A stretch of DNA of 32,239 nucleotides from Clostridia bacterium (GTDB lineage: Bacteria; Bacillota; Clostridia; UMGS1883), in NCBI GenBank assembly GCA_030527235.1, contig JAUNBL010000023.1:1-32239 (forward strand), in the 5' to 3' direction. The translations under genes and the position numbers were made by a program. Each line of letters begins with the position of its first letter. Position 1 is the stretch's first letter. This document shows, one piece after another, positions 1-8,826 of this stretch. The notes under the pieces were generated by a model. It was not told the origin of the DNA. It did no database searches and worked only from the letters and a program-made list of their open reading frames with translations.

Positions 1-52
1 GGGTTTCGTTCCCTTTTGTGCCTTGAGCGCAGCGAAAGGAATGGTCATAAAT

Positions 53-1291
53 ATGAACGAATATGCCAAACTCATCCTTGAGCTTCTTTCGCCTCAGCTT
101 CGCGGCAGGAAGCCGCATGTCAATATACCGGACTCTATTTCCCGGGAAAAGCTTTACCATGACAGCGTCGCCCACCAAGTACAGTTTCTCATATGCGACG
201 CACTGCTTAAAATGCCCTCTCAGCTTGAGGCGGACTTTGCGGACGCACTAAACGAGATATTGATGACTGCCGTTGTCCGAGAAACACAGCGTGAGCATGA
301 GATTTCCCATGTTATAAACGCTTTGGCTGCCGAAAACATAGACGTAGTTGCTTTCAAAGGCGCCTACCTGAAATTTCTCTATCCGCTCTCCCAATACAGA
401 ATTATGGGAGATGTTGACCTTTTCCTGACTGATATATCACAAATCGGGAATGCCTGCGCGCTTTTTGAAAGGCTCGGCTACACTTGGAGCAAGGAAGAGG
501 GCGAAACATACTGTTTCCGCCGCGGAGATGACATTCCGATTGATTTGCACACATACGTAAAATTTGTTGAGGAAGGGCATTTCTTTGACGAAAAAAACCA
601 ACGCATTCTCGGAGAGGTATTTCGTCTTTCCGAGTGCATAACCGAAGATGTGGACGGCTGCCGCATGAAGCTGTTTTCACATACTGACCACTTTGCTCAT
701 CTTTTTTCTCATATGGCTTGCCATATAACACTCGGTGGATTCGGGTTTCGCCAGCTTTGCGACGTAGTTGTGTACGTGCTGACGCGGGGAGACCGTATTG
801 ATTACTCTCGCTTCTGGCATATCTGTAAACTAACCGGGTACACTACCTTTGCGGCAAACATCCTGTATGTATGCCGCGACTATCTCGCGCTCGATACCGA
901 TGAAATTTTCGGAGCGCTCAACTCCAGCCCGCCCAATTTTTCCGAAGCGCTTATAGACGACATGTATGAGAACGGCGTATTCGGATACAAAAGCCGCGAA
1001 AAGCTTCTTATCAATAAAGCTGCGGGAGGAGCGGTTCGCGCGAATAAAGAAAAAGGCTCGCGTTTCGGAGCCGTTTCCGCCATGCTACATGCCGCTTTTC
1101 CTCTTTACATTAAACAGGAAAAATACGCCTATGCGATGCACCATCGCATTCTCCTGCCTGTCGCCTGGGCGCATCGGCTCATAGATTTTGTTTTCGGCAG
1201 GATGCGGCCATCCGATTTTAAGACGCTTATCGAACAAAAAAATTCTGTGGACAAACGGCTGAAACTTCTTGCCGATTTGGAACTGTATTAG
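53..1291 (+). CDS. Nucleotidyltransferase family protein (PF14907-like, uncharacterised)
   Basis: This protein of about 412 residues carries the minimal nucleotidyltransferase pattern. Residues 102-103 are KG, R-x-MGDVDLF follows at about 116-124 with the metal-binding pair D120/D122, and a third carboxylate lies in IDLH at about D164. This fits the PF14907 group, whose substrates are mostly unknown. The ATG at 53 is preferred because AAAGGA lies 12 bases upstream. A TTG at 23 and an ATG at 41 are in frame, and the frame stays open to the window edge, so a longer N-terminus cannot be excluded. Its TAG stop overlaps the AGGAGGG ribosome-binding site of the next gene, so it is probably cotranscribed with the SbcD/SbcC-like pair. 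The family assignment is from motifs; the biological role is not known. Confidence 0.7.
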   Translation: MNEYAKLILELLSPQLRGRKPHVNIPDSISREKLYHDSVAHQVQFLICDALLKMPSQLEADFADALNEILMTAVVRETQREHEISHVINALAAENIDVVAFKGAYLKFLYPLSQYRIMGDVDLFLTDISQIGNACALFERLGYTWSKEEGETYCFRRGDDIPIDLHTYVKFVEEGHFFDEKNQRILGEVFRLSECITEDVDGCRMKLFSHTDHFAHLFSHMACHITLGGFGFRQLCDVVVYVLTRGDRIDYSRFWHICKLTGYTTFAANILYVCRDYLALDTDEIFGALNSSPPNFSEALIDDMYENGVFGYKSREKLLINKAAGGAVRANKEKGSRFGAVSAMLHAAFPLYIKQEKYAYAMHHRILLPVAWAHRLIDFVFGRMRPSDFKTLIEQKNSVDKRLKLLADLELY

Positions 1292-1301
1292 GAGGGTACA
1301 T

Positions 1302-2372
1302 ATGCTTATATTTCACTGCGGGGACATTCATCTTGACGCGCCATTTGCCGCACTCTCCCGCGATAAAGCTCAAATACGAAAGAACGAGGTTCGCTCAAGC
1401 TTCGCCTCAATTATAAGCGCCGCGCTCGAAAAGAAAGCCGATGTAATGCTTATCGCTGGGGATTTATTTGATTCACCGACGCCTTCAAAGAGCGCTATCG
1501 ACTTTGTAACCACTCAGCTCAATCGTCTCTCTCCAATGCCCGTCTTTATTTCCGCAGGCAATCATGACTACCTTACATATGGTACATACTGCGGGTGTGT
1601 GGAGCTCGGCGAGCATGTTCACGTTTTCAAAGATGCATTGGAAAATGTCCGCCTTGACACGCTTAAACTGAACATATACGGCGCATCATTTACCTCCGCT
1701 GAATCGAATTGCCTCATAGAAAATTTCAAGGCGGAAAATGCAGACGGCATAAACATCCTTTGTATTCATGCCGATATTACCGCACAAAGCCGATATAACC
1801 CGGTTTCATTACCGCAGTTAACCGAATGCGGCATTAATTACGCTGCGCTCGGACATCTTCATACTTCCTCTCTGCAGAAGGTTAACGGCATGCTTATTGC
1901 CTATTGCGGAACACCGAATCCTCATGGATTTGACGAAGCCGGCGCCAAAGGCTACATCGAAGTGAGAATTGACGGCAACGCTATGGACGCCGCTTTTTTT
2001 GAAATTCCCTCACGCCGCTACATTGTGACCGAGATGGATGTCTCGCCTTTTTGCGATAACGATTCTCTTATTAATGCACTCTCGAACATCATAAACAGCA
2101 GAGACTTGTATAAAATAGTTTTTGCGGGGACACTCAGAAACGGCTTTGAAATCAGCGTTCCTTATATTTTGTCGAGACTGGATTACGCATTTTTTGTGAA
2201 AGCAGAGGACAAAACCCGTATTGAGATTGACGTTGAAGCCCTGCTTGCCGAGGAAACACTGCGCGGCACGTTCGCACGCGCTTTGAAAGAAGATATTCAG
2301 GATAACGACACTCTTTTTTACGAAGCTCTTCGCATCGGCTTGGACGCGCTTGCCGGAAGGGAGACGTTCTGA
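1302..2372 (+). CDS. SbcD/YhaO-like metallophosphoesterase (DNA repair exonuclease family)
   Basis: A calcineurin-like phosphoesterase of about 356 residues. All the dinuclear metal motifs are visible in order: GDIH (D8, H10), GDLFD (D54), GNHD (86-89), a His at about 156 in CIHAD, and GHLH (184-187). This is the arrangement of Mre11/SbcD and Bacillus YhaO. The chosen start is the ATG at 1302, eight bases after AGGAGGG; an in-frame ATG at 1269 lies inside the preceding gene and lacks such a site. The stop is one base before the start of the SbcC-like ATPase, which argues for a two-subunit nuclease-ATPase complex working on DNA ends or structures. That role is inferred from the family. Confidence 0.85.
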   Translation: MLIFHCGDIHLDAPFAALSRDKAQIRKNEVRSSFASIISAALEKKADVMLIAGDLFDSPTPSKSAIDFVTTQLNRLSPMPVFISAGNHDYLTYGTYCGCVELGEHVHVFKDALENVRLDTLKLNIYGASFTSAESNCLIENFKAENADGINILCIHADITAQSRYNPVSLPQLTECGINYAALGHLHTSSLQKVNGMLIAYCGTPNPHGFDEAGAKGYIEVRIDGNAMDAAFFEIPSRRYIVTEMDVSPFCDNDSLINALSNIINSRDLYKIVFAGTLRNGFEISVPYILSRLDYAFFVKAEDKTRIEIDVEALLAEETLRGTFARALKEDIQDNDTLFYEALRIGLDALAGRETF

Positions 2373-2373
2373 A

Positions 2374-4260
2374 ATGAAACTCAAAAAACTTGTAATGAAA
2401 AATTACGGCAAATTCACCGACAAAACCATCGAGTTCTCCGATTCGCTCAATGTTGTACTCGGCGAAAACGAATCAGGCAAAAGCACCGCCCGCTCTTTTA
2501 TCCGTCAAATGCTTTACGGTTTCGGTTCCAAAGCTGACGGACGCGACATTTATCGCTCTTGGGGGACCGGCACGCTTGAAGGCGAATTGTATTTTTCTCA
2601 CCAAGGACGCGAATATTGCGTCAAACGCCGTGCCGGAAGCACAAAGGGACGCGACACTTGCGAGCTATTCGACCTCACCGGAGGAGAAACGCTTGACAAA
2701 AGTGCGTCAGACTTTATCGGTGTTTGCGAAGACACGTTCTGCAAGAGCGTCTTTATCGCACAAGACGCCACACTTTTTCACGGCGAAAGCGAAGAAATAG
2801 CCTCACGCCTCTCCAACCTCGCCCGATACGGTGACGAAAACGCGGGAGCGGACAAAGCAATTAAAATGATAGAAAAGCAGCAGACTTCTTTGCTTCACAA
2901 AAGAGGGCGCGGCGGCAAACTGGCTGAACTTGAAGACGAAATCCACCTGAAAAAACGCGTGCTGCGCGCAGCTGAGGAGCGAAGCGCGCTGCGCGCCGAA
3001 TCTCTTTTCGAAAGCCAAAGACTGAAAAGCGCTCTTGACGAACTTTATCAGAAACGCGAGGACCTTATCCGCATAGAAGAATCCGACCGGAAGCAAGCGC
3101 TTTGCAATCGGCTTTGCAAAGCAAAAGAGGAGCTTTTCCAAAGAGAAAAGGACTATACCGAACTTCAGGCGCAGATTGCACCGCTCAGCGCTTTTTCAGA
3201 TGTGAAAAGCGGGGAAATCTCCGAAATTGCTACCATTGATGCCTTGGTGGAAAGGCAAAAGACTTTACATGCCTCATTTCTGTCAAGGCTTATTACTTGC
3301 ATAGCGCTCTTAATAACCGCAGCAGCCTCTGTTTTTGCCGGTATTTTCATATCCTCAGCGCTTTTCATCCTTACGGCGGCAGCTTTTTTTTCCTGCGTTT
3401 TCGCTGCAGTTCTGGCTTTGAAAACCAAGAAGGATAAAGACAAAAATTTGATACAGTATGGACATGTGTGCGAAATTCTCAGTTCTTTCAACTGCAGCAA
3501 CGTACCAGAATTTACTGACAAGTTAAATACCTTTACACGTCTTAAAACTGAAGCGGAAAATTTATCAAATGCGCTCGATGCTTGCCGTGCGGAGTATGCG
3601 GCGGCTTCTGAATGCTGTTGCTGTGACAGCGCCGAGTACCAAGAGATACCGCTGAGACACGAAACTTCACGCGATGTAGATGCCGAAATATTTAAGATTA
3701 CACCAATTTACGAACAGGCAAAGGCGCGTCTTGAAGCGGAAACTGACGAAACGCCTGAGGATATAGCGGCTTCCATAAAACAGCTTGAAGATGAACACAA
3801 AGAATACTCCTCAAGGCTTTTAGCTCTTAATACGGCGCTTTCGGCGCTTGACAAGGCTCGCAGACAAATGGAGCACGAGTTCACACCGAGGCTTAACCGC
3901 GCTGCGTCTGAAATACTCGGAGCAATAACACACGGCCGACACGATGAAGTTCGCGTTACCGGCGCATTTGAGGCAAGCATTTTGGACGATATTCCGCGCG
4001 CTTTCAATCTCTATTCGTTTGGAACTGCACAACAGGTATATCTTGCGCTACGCCTTGCCTTGTCCGAACTGCTCTTTCCCAATGAAGATATGTTTATAGT
4101 TTTAGACGAACCATTCGCATACTACGACTCACGGCGTCAAAAGGCCGCTGAGGATATGCTGCTTGCTCTTTCAGAAAAACGGCAAATTATCATTTTCGTC
4201 TGCCGAGACAATATCGGCATTAAAAAAACGGCTTGTAATTATATTGACATAAACACGTGA
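2374..4260 (+). CDS. SbcC/YhaN-like AAA ATPase with central hydrophobic segments
   Basis: About 628 residues. Walker A GENESGKST lies at 30-38, an ABC-type signature region (YSFGTAQQVYLALR) near 547-560 and Walker B (FIVLDEPFA) near 574-582, the split-ATPase layout of SMC/Rad50/SbcC proteins. Between the lobes are charged, Glu/Lys/Arg-rich coiled-coil stretches. At about 305-350 there are two adjacent hydrophobic segments instead of a zinc hook, a feature of YhaN-type proteins, so the middle of the molecule may be membrane-anchored. A run of four consecutive cysteines occurs near residue 415. The start ATG follows the TGA of the metallophosphoesterase by one base and has GGAAGGGAG upstream; the two are clearly coupled. 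The gene ends on the promoter of the following operon. Confidence 0.85.
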   Translation: MKLKKLVMKNYGKFTDKTIEFSDSLNVVLGENESGKSTARSFIRQMLYGFGSKADGRDIYRSWGTGTLEGELYFSHQGREYCVKRRAGSTKGRDTCELFDLTGGETLDKSASDFIGVCEDTFCKSVFIAQDATLFHGESEEIASRLSNLARYGDENAGADKAIKMIEKQQTSLLHKRGRGGKLAELEDEIHLKKRVLRAAEERSALRAESLFESQRLKSALDELYQKREDLIRIEESDRKQALCNRLCKAKEELFQREKDYTELQAQIAPLSAFSDVKSGEISEIATIDALVERQKTLHASFLSRLITCIALLITAAASVFAGIFISSALFILTAAAFFSCVFAAVLALKTKKDKDKNLIQYGHVCEILSSFNCSNVPEFTDKLNTFTRLKTEAENLSNALDACRAEYAAASECCCCDSAEYQEIPLRHETSRDVDAEIFKITPIYEQAKARLEAETDETPEDIAASIKQLEDEHKEYSSRLLALNTALSALDKARRQMEHEFTPRLNRAASEILGAITHGRHDEVRVTGAFEASILDDIPRAFNLYSFGTAQQVYLALRLALSELLFPNEDMFIVLDEPFAYYDSRRQKAAEDMLLALSEKRQIIIFVCRDNIGIKKTACNYIDINT

Positions 4261-4273
4261 CATGGTTTATAAT
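4244..4273 (+). promoter_or_regulatory. Sigma-A-type promoter for the Asp23-fakA-recG operon
   Basis: TTGACA at 4244-4249 and TATAAT at 4268-4273 are both perfect matches to consensus, separated by 18 bases. The -35 box lies within the last codons of the SbcC-like gene. The Asp23-like gene starts about 80 bases downstream, leaving room for a leader of roughly 70 bases that contains the short inverted motif GGCGCG...CGCGCC. Confidence 0.75.
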
Positions 4274-4353
4274 AACTGTAAAGTTAAATATGTTTGCGGC
4301 GCGTCGCTTCTCCACGTGCATAGCGCGCCCTCAGTGAAAGCGGGAGGTTAAGA

Positions 4354-4716
4354 ATGGCAGCTACGATAAACAACGAATACGGCAGCATTGTTATTTCCAA
4401 CAATGTTATATCCAATATTGCCGGCGCGGTGGCAAATAACTGCTACGGCGTTGTCGGCATGGCAGTACACAATGCCAAGGACGGAATAGTAAGCCTTGTC
4501 AAAAGCGGCAATCTAAACAAGGGCATCAGCGTTTCAGTTGAAAATGACGCACTGTTTCTCGACATTCATATTGTGGTTCAGTACGGAGTCAACATCAACG
4601 CTATCTGCGAAAGCATTATGCACAACGTCAAATACCAGGTCAGTGTACAAACGGGTTTTGAAGTGAGCTGCATAAATGTCTTTGTGGACAGTATGCGTGT
4701 CGCTGCGAGCGAATAA
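4354..4716 (+). CDS. Asp23/Gls24 family envelope stress response protein
   Basis: A 120-residue protein that fits the Asp23/Gls24 (DUF322) family. Typical features are the opening NNEYGSIVISNNVISNIAG, the YGVVGM motif, and the alternating hydrophobic segment around VSVENDALFLDIHIVVQYGVN. It has no signal peptide. In Bacillus the equivalent gene (yloU) precedes yloV and the recG cluster, and the same order is seen here, which supports the call. A GGGAGG site sits seven bases before the ATG. Members are abundant cytoplasmic or membrane-associated proteins linked to cell-envelope homeostasis; the exact role here is not visible. Confidence 0.9.
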   Translation: MAATINNEYGSIVISNNVISNIAGAVANNCYGVVGMAVHNAKDGIVSLVKSGNLNKGISVSVENDALFLDIHIVVQYGVNINAICESIMHNVKYQVSVQTGFEVSCINVFVDSMRVAASE

Positions 4717-4739
4717 ATACGTCGAAGGGGGCAAAAAGG

Positions 4740-6341
4740 TTGTCTAGAACCATAAATGCAGCAGTATTTGCTAATATGATAGTTTCCGGCGCGAATAATC
4801 TCAACTCAAAACGCGGCGAGATAGACGCGCTTAACGTTTTTCCTGTACCCGACGGAGATACCGGAACCAATATGGCGATGACGTTTACCTCAGCGGCGCG
4901 CGAAATTGAGACAAATACCTACAGCACCGTAAGCGATGTTTCCGAGGCTGCGGCAAAGGCAACGCTCCGCGGGGCGAGAGGAAACAGCGGCGTAATTCTT
5001 TCTCAGATTTTCCGTGGGATTTCCAAGGGTTTGTCAGAGCTTTCAGACGCCACGGTACTCGATTTTGCAGCCGCGCTCCAGCGAGGCTGCGACACGGCAT
5101 ATCGTGCAGTTATGAAACCTACCGAAGGCACAATCCTGACTGTTATCCGAAAAATGGCAAAATGCGCTGTCGAGTTTGAAGGCGCAGAATTTGAGGACTT
5201 TTTTACCGCAGTTATAGCTACTGGCAACGAAACGCTTGACAAAACTCCCGATTTGTTGCCACAGCTTAAGCAAGCGGGTGTTGTTGATGCCGGCGGGAAA
5301 GGACTTGTCACTATTTTTGAAGGGTTTCTTCCCGCACTGTCGGGGCAGTCGGTTTCACTTGCAGAAATAGGCGCGCCTAAGATTGCCAGCACCGTTCAAA
5401 GCGTGCCCGCCGCCGAGGAGATTAAATTTGCCTATTGCACCGAATTCATAATCAACAAAAACGGCAACGGCCATAACGCATCAAATATGCGCCGTCTTAT
5501 TTCCCCCAAGGGCGACAGTATGCTCGTTATAGACGAGGATGATATTGTAAAGGTGCATATTCACACCAATCATCCAGGCTATGTGCTTGAGCAAGCCGTT
5601 AAGGTGGGCGAATTAGTGAATATAAAAATTGACAATATGCGTTTTCAGCACAACAACATTATCCAGTCGGCTCCGCGTGAAAAAAAGGCGCTCGGTATTG
5701 TATCTGTTGCGGCGGGCGAGGGTATTGAAAAAGCTTTTTGTGAGATGGGCGTTGACATTATTGTAAGCGGCGGCCAAACAATGAATCCATCTACCGAGGA
5801 CATTTTGCGGGCCGTGTCAGAACTTAACGCCGACAACGCTTTAGTGCTGCCAAATAATAAAAACATTATTCTCGCGGCACAGCAGGCGCAAAAGATATCA
5901 AAAACTCCTATTGAGGTAGTGGAGTCAAGCACTATTCCTCAGGGGCTTTGTGCAATGATGTCCTTTTCGCCGCAAAAGGAGCTCAGTGAAAACGCCGTCT
6001 CAATGCGTAAATCACTTTCCAAAGTTAAAAGCGTCAGCGTGACTTACGCCGTACGCGATACAAAAATTGACGAAAAGGAAATTAAAAGCGGCGACTATCT
6101 GGGAATGCTTGACGGAAAGATTGTATCGGTAAATAAATCTGTCAAAAACTCAGCTCTTGAATCCGTTGCCGCTGCCGCCGATGATGATACGGAAATTATC
6201 ACTGTTTTTTACGGCTCCGATGTGACGGAGAAAGAAGCGTCCTCACTCGCAGCTGAGCTTGAAAAAGCGCATCCCGATTGTGATATATGCCTTAAATGCG
6301 GCGGTCAGCCGGTGTATTACTATATTATTTCTGTGGAATAG
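4740..6341 (+). CDS. fakA: DAK2-domain protein, fatty acid kinase FakA/YloV-like
   Basis: A 533-residue protein with an N-terminal DhaL/DAK2 ATP-binding domain. The metal and nucleotide motif NVFPVPDGDTGTNM lies at 32-45 and RGARGNSGVILSQ near 80-92, followed by a middle domain and a C-terminal DegV/DAK1-like region. This matches FakA, which phosphorylates fatty acids presented by FakB (DegV) proteins so that exogenous fatty acids can enter phospholipid synthesis. No FakB is in the window. Translation appears to start at a TTG with GAAGGGGG upstream, 23 bases after the Asp23 stop. The start choice and size agree with the family. The kinase role is known for Staphylococcus FakA and is transferred here by similarity and synteny. 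Confidence 0.85.
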   Translation: MSRTINAAVFANMIVSGANNLNSKRGEIDALNVFPVPDGDTGTNMAMTFTSAAREIETNTYSTVSDVSEAAAKATLRGARGNSGVILSQIFRGISKGLSELSDATVLDFAAALQRGCDTAYRAVMKPTEGTILTVIRKMAKCAVEFEGAEFEDFFTAVIATGNETLDKTPDLLPQLKQAGVVDAGGKGLVTIFEGFLPALSGQSVSLAEIGAPKIASTVQSVPAAEEIKFAYCTEFIINKNGNGHNASNMRRLISPKGDSMLVIDEDDIVKVHIHTNHPGYVLEQAVKVGELVNIKIDNMRFQHNNIIQSAPREKKALGIVSVAAGEGIEKAFCEMGVDIIVSGGQTMNPSTEDILRAVSELNADNALVLPNNKNIILAAQQAQKISKTPIEVVESSTIPQGLCAMMSFSPQKELSENAVSMRKSLSKVKSVSVTYAVRDTKIDEKEIKSGDYLGMLDGKIVSVNKSVKNSALESVAAAADDDTEIITVFYGSDVTEKEASSLAAELEKAHPDCDICLKCGGQPVYYYIISVE

Positions 6342-6351
6342 GAGCATATCG

Positions 6352-8382
6352 ATGAATATTCTCGCTGAAAAAGTGAGCATCATAAAAGGCGTGGGCAAAA
6401 AACACGAAGACCGCCTTTTGAAGCTTAACATCCGTTCAGTCGGGGATTTGATTTCTTTCTATCCCCGTCGTCTTGAGGACAGACGCCTTGTAAAAAAAAT
6501 TTCAAACCTTGCTGACGGGGAAACGGTTTGCGTAAATGCGGCCGTTTCCTCTCCGGTTTCCGAAAGAAAAGTCCGCCCAGGCTGCACTGTTTACACGGTA
6601 TCGGTGCGGGATGATTCGGGAATATTAAAGCTGACGTTCTTTAATAATCGCTATCTTAAAACATTGCTTCTCCTCGGTCAACGCTACACGTTTTACGGGA
6701 AAGCCGAAATTTGCTGCGGCAAGCGTCAAATGTGTGCACCGGAGTTTGAACGGGAAAGCGAAAATACACTTACCAAGCGTATTTTGCCCGTTTACCCGCT
6801 GACCGCAGGTATTACGCAGCGGTTTTTGGTTGGAATTATTGCTGCCGCATTACGTATTGCCCGTGAGTGCCTCTGCGAGTTTTTGCCGCAGGAGATAACC
6901 GCCGAATATTCGCTTTGCGACAGACTGTATGCTATAGAGAACATCCACTTTCCGCAGGATGAAACAGCGTTTGAGATAGCGCGCCGCAGGCTTGCCTTTG
7001 AAGAGCTTTTCATGCTCACTATCGGATTACGTTCAATTAAAAAAAGGCTTTCTAAAGGCGTAGGCGCGCGTTTTTCAGATACTGATTATTCTGCGTTGCC
7101 TCTCCCCTTTACCTTGACCGAAGCCCAAAAAAGAACAGTGGACGAAATCATACATGATCTCACCTGCGGCATTCCCATGAACCGCCTTGTTCAAGGCGAC
7201 GTAGGCAGCGGCAAAACCGCAGTGGCGGCAATCGCACTCTACCTCGCCTCAAAAAATGGGTTTCAAGGCGCGCTTATGGCTCCCACTGAAATCCTTGCTG
7301 TACAGCATTTTCATTCTTTGACACAGCTTGGGCTCAACGCGAAGCTGCTCGTCGGAAGCATGAGTCAAAAAGCGAAAGCACAGCTTATAGAAAGCCTCAA
7401 AAGCGGAGAAACTGACATTGTAGTCGGCACACATGCTCTTATAGAAGAAAGCGTAGAGTTTAAGAATCTCGCTTTCATTGCGACAGACGAACAGCATCGT
7501 TTCGGCGTCCGGCAACGGGCGGCTCTTGTCTCCAAGGGTACTGCGCCGCACACGCTTGTTATGACGGCAACGCCTATACCGAGGACTATGGCTCTTATTA
7601 TTTACGGAGACCTTGACGTGTCAGTTATTGACACTCTGCCTCCGGGAAGGCAAAAGGTTGACACGTTCTGCGTCAACGAGTCCTATCGAAACCGCGTATA
7701 CGAGTTTATCGAGCGCGAATGCGCCGCCGGTCACGGTTGTTACATCATATGCCCGATGGTAGACGAAAACGACGAGTTGGACTTAAAAGCCGTTACCTCG
7801 TACGCACACAGGCTTGAAAAAGATATTTTTCCACAGCTTAAGGTGGGACTTATCCACGGGAAATTAAAACCTAAGGAAAAAGACGCCTGCATGGAAGCGT
7901 TTATCAACGGCGAGATACAGGTGCTTGTTTCAACCACTGTTATTGAAGTCGGGGTTAACGTGCCGAGCGCCACGCTGATGATTGTTGAAAACGCGGAACG
8001 ATTCGGGCTTTCACAGCTTCACCAGCTCAGAGGGCGCGTAGGAAGAGGCAGCGCGAAAAGCTATTGCATCCTGTTTTGCGAAAACCCAAGCGGTGATGTC
8101 AAAGAACGCATGGAAATTATGACCAAAACAAACGACGGCTTTGCCATTTCGCAAAAAGACCTTGAAATTCGAGGCCCCGGCGAATTTTTCGGGAAACGTC
8201 AGCATGGACTTCCCGACTTGAAGCTTTCTCCGTTTCTTTCGGATATGTCACTTCTGAAGGAGGTGGCGCAGGCTTCCGATTTGATTTTGGAATCAGACCC
8301 CTTGCTTGAACAGGAAAATCATCTTCCGCTTAAACGCACCGTTACAGCTTTATTTGACGCTTCACCCGAAATTATGGCTTAA
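6352..8382 (+). CDS. recG: ATP-dependent DNA helicase RecG
   Basis: About 676 residues, normal for RecG. It has an N-terminal wedge/OB-fold region that opens KGVGKKHEDRLLKLNI, then superfamily 2 helicase motifs: Walker A GDVGSGKT near 281-288, DEQH near 378-381, TATPIPRT near 403-410, and the helicase C-terminal motif with QLHQLRGRVGRG near 560-571. The ATG at 6352 has GGAG eight bases before it; an in-frame ATG at 6259 lies inside fakA and is rejected. RecG remodels stalled replication forks and Holliday junctions. It follows fakA by ten bases in the operon, the arrangement known from other Firmicutes. Confidence 0.97.
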   Translation: MNILAEKVSIIKGVGKKHEDRLLKLNIRSVGDLISFYPRRLEDRRLVKKISNLADGETVCVNAAVSSPVSERKVRPGCTVYTVSVRDDSGILKLTFFNNRYLKTLLLLGQRYTFYGKAEICCGKRQMCAPEFERESENTLTKRILPVYPLTAGITQRFLVGIIAAALRIARECLCEFLPQEITAEYSLCDRLYAIENIHFPQDETAFEIARRRLAFEELFMLTIGLRSIKKRLSKGVGARFSDTDYSALPLPFTLTEAQKRTVDEIIHDLTCGIPMNRLVQGDVGSGKTAVAAIALYLASKNGFQGALMAPTEILAVQHFHSLTQLGLNAKLLVGSMSQKAKAQLIESLKSGETDIVVGTHALIEESVEFKNLAFIATDEQHRFGVRQRAALVSKGTAPHTLVMTATPIPRTMALIIYGDLDVSVIDTLPPGRQKVDTFCVNESYRNRVYEFIERECAAGHGCYIICPMVDENDELDLKAVTSYAHRLEKDIFPQLKVGLIHGKLKPKEKDACMEAFINGEIQVLVSTTVIEVGVNVPSATLMIVENAERFGLSQLHQLRGRVGRGSAKSYCILFCENPSGDVKERMEIMTKTNDGFAISQKDLEIRGPGEFFGKRQHGLPDLKLSPFLSDMSLLKEVAQASDLILESDPLLEQENHLPLKRTVTALFDASPEIMA

Positions 8383-8493
8383 ATATAACAAATTTCATGT
8401 GTATCTCTCCTCAATCTGCGCAAAATAGATTTGCGGGCAAAACCGCAACAAATGTGTAGAAAAGATTAAATAATAAAGGAGAGGAAAATTCAA

Positions 8494-8694
8494 ATGTCCA
8501 GTAACAAAAAGCAGCTTGTACCTGAGGCTCGTGCAGCCCTTGAAAAGTTTAAGCTTGAAGCCGCGTCGGAAGTCGGCGTGAATTTGAAGCAGGGCTACAA
8601 CGGGGATATTACCGCTAAGGACGCAGGTTCCGTAGGCGGACAGATGGTTAAGAAAATGATTATGAAGGCCGAGCAGGATATGGCCAACAAGTAA
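8494..8694 (+). CDS. Alpha/beta-type small acid-soluble spore protein (SASP)
   Basis: A 66-residue protein with the two conserved SASP regions. One is the germination-protease site region KLEAASEVGV at about 20-29 and the other is the C-terminal GGQMVKKMI segment, preceded by a GYNGDITAKDAGSVGG block. These proteins coat and protect DNA in the dormant spore and are degraded at germination. A strong AGGAGAGGAAAA ribosome-binding site precedes the ATG. The gene is monocistronic by layout, with 111 bases upstream and a perfect hairpin downstream. I could not identify a convincing sigma-G promoter; CAAAATA at 8421 is the nearest -10-like string. The gene is direct evidence that the host lineage sporulates. 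Confidence 0.95.
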   Translation: MSSNKKQLVPEARAALEKFKLEAASEVGVNLKQGYNGDITAKDAGSVGGQMVKKMIMKAEQDMANK

Positions 8695-8703
8695 GACCTT
8701 TTT

Positions 8704-8731
8704 CGAGGCGTTTCCGAATGGAAACGCCTCG
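8704..8731 (+). terminator. Hairpin terminator after the SASP gene
   Basis: A perfect 12-bp stem (CGAGGCGTTTCC with its complement) around a GAAT loop begins nine bases after the SASP stop. The U-tract is weak on the plus strand (GTTTATAT). On the minus strand the hairpin is followed by GAAAAAGG, so it would not terminate there. Confidence 0.75.
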
Positions 8732-8767
8732 GTTTATATAAAAATATAAAAAATTTATTAAAAAAGT

Positions 8768-8796
8768 TTGACAAAAATAAAATTATGGTGTAAAAT
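8768..8796 (+). promoter_or_regulatory. Sigma-A-type promoter for the NlpC/P60 gene
   Basis: TTGACA (8768-8773) and TAAAAT (8791-8796) are separated by 17 bases in an A/T-rich stretch, about 30 bases before the start codon. Confidence 0.75.
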
Positions 8797-8826
8797 ATGC
8801 ATGTAAGTTTTTTCGGAGGTATACAT

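Noticed and set aside
8394-8430. A sigma-G promoter upstream of the SASP gene
   Set aside because: CAAAATA is near a -10 consensus, but no matching -35 element lies at the right distance.
8431-8448. Small hairpin TTGCGG-N6-CCGCAA between recG and the SASP gene
   Set aside because: Only six base pairs and no following T-tract, so not called as a recG terminator; it may be chance.
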